Assembly: GCA_015847255.1 (NCBI GenBank) | Contig: JADLZK010001920.1 | Location: forward strand, 62,001-126,000 | DNA length: 64,000 nucleotides | Direction: 5' to 3' | Source: Hyparrhenia diplandra | Lineage: Eukaryota > Streptophyta > Magnoliopsida > Poales > Poaceae | In this document: one piece after another, positions 58,937 to 64,000 of the stretch | How positions within the stretch are numbered: the stretch's first letter is position 1 | How the letters are laid out: every line of letters starts with the position of its first letter | Program-made: the position numbers and the translations under genes | The notes under the pieces: generated by a model | Database searches by the model: none | The model's input: the letters and a program-made list of their open reading frames with translations, nothing else | What the model was told of the DNA's origin: nothing

Positions 58937-61900
58937 ATGGGCGACGCAGACAAGGACATGATGGAGAGGGCTTTCAATCAGGCGGCCGGGAACCTCTCGT
59001 GGCCGATGTTGACCCGTGCTAATTACCAAGGTTGGGCCTCTCACATCCAGTGTAATCTCGAGGGCATATACCTTTGGGAGGCCATCGAGAAGGGGGACAA
59101 GTTCGAGAGACGAAAGGATCGTCTTGCGTTGGGCGCCATGTTGCGCGGAGTGTCGCAGGAGATGCATTCTTTATTCTTGAACAAGAAAACAGCGAAGGAA
59201 GCTTGGGAAGCCATCAAGACGATGCGCCTTGGGGTAGATTGGGTGAAGGAGGGTTAACGCCCGTAAGCCGTTGGCGAATTTGAGTCGATCACCTTCAAGC
59301 CGGAAAGAGACGATCGAGGATTTTGCCATCGTAATTACCAAGCTCGTTCGATCTTCGTGGTCCGGGAGAAGAGAGCGTCACAGATGAACGTATCGTGAAA
59401 AAGTTCCTTCGTGTCGTGCCATCGCAGTATGGGCAGGTAGCTGTGAGCATCGAGATGTTCAAAGATCTGAAGAAACTGACCATTGAAGATCTGATCGGGC
59501 ATCTGCGGGCGGTCGAGGAAAGGATGGAGCCGACGGTGGAGCAAGTCACGGAGAAATCCGGGAAACTCCTCTTGACCGAGGAAGAGTGGGCGGCTAAAAA
59601 CAAGAGCCGCATGGTGTCTGGATCGTCCACAGAAGAAGGGAGGAGGGGAAGACGGGCACCAATTCAAGAAGGAGAAGCACTGGAAGCCGAGTGGCAAGGA
59701 TGCTGGCGGTGACTCCCGTGATAATCGAGACAATGGACTCAAGTCCATGGGGACACCACGTCGGAAGGGAACATGTCGCCGGTGCGGCATATATGGGCAC
59801 TTCGCTTCGAAAGTGCAAGAAAAAGCAGAAGAAGCATGAGAGACAAGAAGCTGTTCACCACGCCAATGCAGATGGGGAGAACGGAGCATTGTTGGTGGCT
59901 CGCGTTTGCAATCTGGTACGGTCAACTGAGCAAGGGAGGCATGGTGTGTTTCTCAATCAAACACGTGTCTTTCCATCAGAGTATGAAGCAGGAAGCTGGG
60001 TGCTCGACACCCGAGCCACAAAATCATATGATTGGGCGTCGGGATTCATTGGCATCTCTCGATGAGACGGTGAAGGGAGCGGTGAGGTTTGGAGATGGAT
60101 CCAAGGTTGAGATCTGTGGAGTCGGTGTGGTCACGATCGCAGGGAAGAATCAAGTCCACCGTGTACTCACTAAGGTATATTACATCCCTTCACTACGTTG
60201 TAATATTGTGATCCTTGGCCAGTTGGAGGAAGCAGGTTGTCGAGTAGAGATCGATCACGGTGTGATGACGGTGTTTGAGCGTTCCAATGGTGTCCTAAGT
60301 GTTCTGATAAGAGCAAAAAGGAAGGATCGACTCTACACATTGAAGCTCAACCTCACTGTACCTATCTGTCTATTGTCGAAGATGGATGAGGCGTCGTGGC
60401 TGTGGCATGCACGATATGGCCACTTAAACTTCAGGTCGCTTAGGGACTTAGGAGTGAAGAAGATGGTGGACGGGCTTCCACTGATACAACGAGGAGAACA
60501 AGTATGTGATGGATGTGCACTTGGCAAACACCACCATACCCCGTTTCCTCGTGCCTCGGCGTATCGTGCAGATGAGAAGCTGGAGCTGGTTCATGGAGAT
60601 CTGTGTGGCCCGATCACACCGGCCACACCAGGAGGCAAGCAGTATTTCTTGTTGCTCGTCGATGACAAAAGCCGATACATGTGGATAGATTTTGCTGAAG
60701 TCAAAAGATCAGGCGTTTGAGTGCTTCAAGAAATTGCAGAAGGCAACTGAGTCTGAATGTGGGAGACAGCTGAAGGCTTTCAGAACTGACAGAGGTGGAG
60801 AATTCAATTCAGGGGTGTTCACGATCTATTGCAATGAGCATGGGATCAAGAGGAATACTCCGCACCATTCTCTCCACAACAAAATGGGGTGGTTGAGCGC
60901 GGAAATCAGTCGGTGGTCGAGATGGCTCGCTATTTTCGAAAAAGCATGCAGGTGCCCGGGAGGTTTTGGGGAGAAGAAGTAGCAACGGCAGTATATCTAT
61001 TGAATCGAGCACCCACGAAGAGCTTGGATGGCATGAATCCGTTTGAGGCTTGGTTTGGCAAAAGAGACGGAATACGACACCTTAAATGCGTTCGGGTGCG
61101 GTGCTATGCCAAACGAGTCCGGGCATCACGGCCGCCGATAGATCGTGCACTGGGGTATTTCTTGGCTATGAGCCAGAACAAAAAGCCTACCGTGTGTATG
61201 ATCCGGCTAGCAAACGTTTGATGATCTCCAGAGATGTGATCTTCGATGAGAAGAGGAGTGGAGTTGGGGGTGAGTGGAACAAAGATCGGCTAAAAGCAGA
61301 AGAAGAGACATCACCAACATTTGCATATCCTGACGAGTTTCAGGATGTTACTGTAGCTGGTCCGACAACGTAAGATTCAGCGGCCGATTCAAAAAATTGG
61401 TCAGTTCCGATTCATCGGTTCAGCTGATTCACTTGTTCCATCAACTCCATCTCACCTAGGTGGTGGTAGTGCATCATCACCAACATCAGCCGACCTGACC
61501 CGAGGAGGCAATTTGATTCAGTGGGCAACCCTGCCCACGGGAGGTTCTGAAGATTCAGAGGGAGCACCATTGAGGTATCGTCTGTTGCCAGAATTATTAG
61601 ACTCAACCGAGCCAGTGCAGCTAGAATACAGTGGTGTGTGCCTAGTAGCTGCAGATGAGCCAAGCTCAGTTGTGGAAGCTCTTACAGAGAAATGTTGGAG
61701 AAGAGCAATGCAGGAGGAGATGCAGGCAATAGAAGAGAACAAGACATGGGAAGTGAGCACACTTCCAAGAAATCAGAAGGCCATCGGCCTCAAGTGGGTA
61801 TTCAAGGTTAAAAAGATCCCGAGGGCAACATTGTGAAGCACAAAGCTCGGTTAGTAGCAAAGGGCTACGTATTTGGTTCAAGGTGTGGACTTTGAGGAGG

Positions 61901-62966
61901 TGTTTGCACCGGTGGCCGGGATAGAAACGATTGAGGGTCTTTGTTGGCCTTGGCGGCTCAAAGGCGGTTGGGAAGTTCACCACATGGACGTCAAGTCCGT
62001 GATTACGAATGGTGACCTATCTCAAAGCTGTCTATGTGAAGCAACCTCGGTTTTGTGGTTGGGACTGGTGACAAAGTCTTGAAGCTTAGAAAGGCCCCAG
62101 TATGGGTTAAGGCAGGCACCGAGAGCCTGGAATGAGAAGCTTGATCAGGAGTTGTTGACCCTTGGGTTTGTGAAAAGTAAAATGGACCATGCTCTATACA
62201 GAAGAAGCAGCAATCAGTCCTTTCTTGTTGTAGGAGTATATGTGGACTATCTAATCATCTCTGGACCCTCCAAGGGTGACATCGACGTATTCAAGGATGA
62301 GATGATGACAAGGTTCAAGATGAGTGATCTGGGTCTCCTCAGTTATTATCTAGGAATTGAGGTGAAACAAGATGGAGAAGGGATCATGATCAGTCAAAGT
62401 TCCTATGCAAAGAAGATACTGGAGAATGCCAGGGTGGCAAGGTGTAATCCATGTGACACACCTATGGAACAAAGACTGAAATTGTTTAAGCAAGGAAGCT
62501 GAAGCTGTTAAAGTGACAGTATAGAAGCATAATAGGGAGTCTTCGGTATATTGTGAACACGGGTAGGACATAGCATTTGCGGTCGGGGTGGTAAGTAGAT
62601 TCATGGAAGCTCCTGGTAAACAACATTGGGTTGTTGTCAAACGTATCTTGAGATATCTAAAGGGCACCGGTAGCTATGGATGCAAGTATGTCAAAGGTGC
62701 TTTGAACTGAAACCGTTGTTGCTTGGCTTTAGTGACGGTGACTTTGCGAGGTGGTGTCGAGGAAAGGAAGAGTACTACAGGTGTAGTGTATTTCCTCGGT
62801 GGCAACATGGTTACTTGGGCATCGCACAAGCAGAGAATTGTGGCGTTGTCATCGTGCGAAGCCGAGTATATGGGCAGCAGCAAGCGGTGGCTGTCAAGGA
62901 GTATGGCTAAGTCGACTCATTGCTGACATGTTGGGAGTGAAAGAGGCACCAGTGAAGCTTGTTGTC
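58937..62966 (+). pseudogene. copia gag-pol, multiply broken
   Basis: The gag starts at 58937 (MGDADKDMMERAFNQAAG) and is shifted near 59230-59340. The zinc knuckle near 59770-59815 keeps CRRCGIYGHF but the last Cys is lost by a frame shift. The protease site is DTRAT where the family has D(S/T)GAT. The pre-integrase block WLWHARYGHLNFRSL and the integrase HGDLCGPI, then FRTDRGGEF, are readable, with a shift around 60715 and another near 60880. RT contains KWVFKVKK and a YVDYLIISG motif where the catalytic YVDDL is expected, so one catalytic Asp is replaced by Tyr. RNase H ends with SSCEAEYMG. At least seven shifts or stops are present. It cannot encode an active polyprotein. Confidence 0.85.
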
Positions 62967-64000
62967 ATTTCTTAACGCAATCAAAGGAAATAGGTATTAA
63001 AACCCATCCCAATAAAAGCGTCAGAAATGCACCGATGGCATTCCCAAGTAAACCACCATGTCGGTGATCTCGAAATGAGTTTGTCAACAGGATAGATCTT
63101 GCCATCGTAGATATTCATCCGCAAGCGCACGGATCTATCATTGTAGCATTTCACCCGAAAATATTCAGGGTATCGTTATTTATATTCGCCCAAAGGAAGG
63201 CATGTGATTGATAAATTAGCATGGCATCCGAATAGAGGAACATGTGTTTGCTTAGACCAAATTACTCATAACGAGGGGTAAGTGATACAGTTCATAGATA
63301 GTGTGACACACACTTGGAAATCCACCAAAGCAAAAAAAGATAAAGAAAATAGATAAAGAATAAATGAATAAATGAATAACCTAATGGAGTAGATCTAATG
63401 TATCTAGTCATGGCCATACAAATGAATAGTTAGCATTATATGCAAACCGATCTAAGCGTTGTTAGGTCTAGGATAACGGGGGAGACTTCACGGTTACCAT
63501 ACGGCCCGATAGGAAGCATTTACGAACTCCCTACGGCACAAGTTTAACGTGGGGGGATTTCGAAGGGCGGACAAGGCTTGTCACGACCAAGCCGCCTACC
63601 CCCTCAACCGTGGCGTGCACTCATATTTGCAGGTGTCGTAATACCGGGCACCATGCCCGCATACTAGAGCACTACTCTTGTCCCCCAGGGGTCCCCACTC
63701 GTCGAATGGACGGACTAGAACAAGAGCAAACCCGAAGGAACAACAAACCGTTATCCCACCTCTAATCAAGTTAGGCATATGACGTTCGTTAAAGAACTGT
63801 GATGAACATGTCAAGATCATGATATGCAAACTATATACTAGTTCATATACCACTACAAGAACATGAACAAAACTATACTCTAGTTCATAAGTTAGGCCAA
63901 GAATGTAGAAATAGGACTTGCAAATAGAAGAATGCTCCATAGAGAAGATGTAATACCAAAGCTCTTTCTTCTAGGAGACAAGCCCTCCTTGTAGCTCTTC
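62967..64000. repeat. Unclassified repeat at the 3' edge, possibly another LTR element
   Basis: Copia homology stops abruptly and is replaced by non-coding text that contains phrases I associate with grass LTR-retrotransposon LTRs or UTRs ('gcaagcgcacggatctatca', 'gtctaggataacgggggaga'). No coding domain is visible, and the element runs out of the window, so its family and limits are open. Confidence 0.35.

Larger units (their letters stand above)
58414..62966 (+). mobile_element. Ty1-copia LTR retrotransposon, 3'-truncated and decayed
   Basis: A 5' LTR (58414-58819) starts TGTTAGA and ends CCAACA. It is followed by a primer-binding site 'tggtatcggagcc' at 58822. Gag, protease, integrase, reverse transcriptase and RNase H then occur in the Ty1-copia order (integrase before RT). 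The coding region breaks off after RNase H within EAPVKLVV at about 62966, and no 3' LTR is found in the window. Integrity is low throughout. Confidence 0.88.

Noticed and set aside
1..64000. CRISPR arrays, operons, ribosome-binding sites or prophage
   Set aside because: The window is clearly plant nuclear DNA with spliced genes. The tandem repeats seen lack CRISPR-like repeat-spacer structure.

Overview
The window is nuclear DNA of a grass (Poaceae). The evidence is intron-rich genes with GT/AG splice sites, very GC-rich first exons, plastid- and mitochondrion-targeted plant proteins, and dense grass-type transposons (CACTA, hAT, Helitron, Stowaway, RTE LINE, Ty1-copia). The species cannot be fixed from sequence alone. 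All gene structures below were assembled by hand from homology to remembered families, reading frame and splice signals. No database search was run.

Layout. Positions 1-9200 are transposon-rich: a short MITE, a GGGCCGTGCC-type repeat, a dead PIF/Harbinger transposase fragment, a Helitron (4021-6724) carrying a nested CACTA element (4885-6262), a hAT-type element (7508-8065) and a Stowaway MITE. A DUF868 pseudogene lies at 9281-10245. A two-exon gene for a 64-residue plant protein is at 14970-15446.

The gene-rich core runs from 18.8 to 42.3 kb. It holds a SurE-type nucleotidase (minus strand, 9 exons), the plastid carotenoid enzyme zeta-carotene desaturase (plus, 14 exons, with a 3.4-kb RTE LINE in intron 5), a DUF2358 gene split by a transposon in its third exon, and cytochrome bc1 subunit 7 (4 exons). 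From 42.3 to 50.9 kb I see no gene, only MITE and old repeat traces. A complete neprosin-domain protein (7 exons) is at 51004-53754. From 54 to 64 kb there is an orphan exon-like fragment, a diverged duplication, a LINE RNase H remnant, a 3'-truncated Ty1-copia element (58414 to about 62966) and an unclassified repeat.

The genes do not form a pathway. The main points are: (1) a 9-bp-TSD element interrupts the DUF2358 coding exon, and a related inverted copy lies 20 kb away; (2) the zeta-carotene desaturase, SurE and bc1 subunit 7 genes each carry very small deletions of one or two bases at short runs or simple repeats, which looks more like consensus error than like real gene death; (3) several insertions can be bounded to the base by their target-site duplications.
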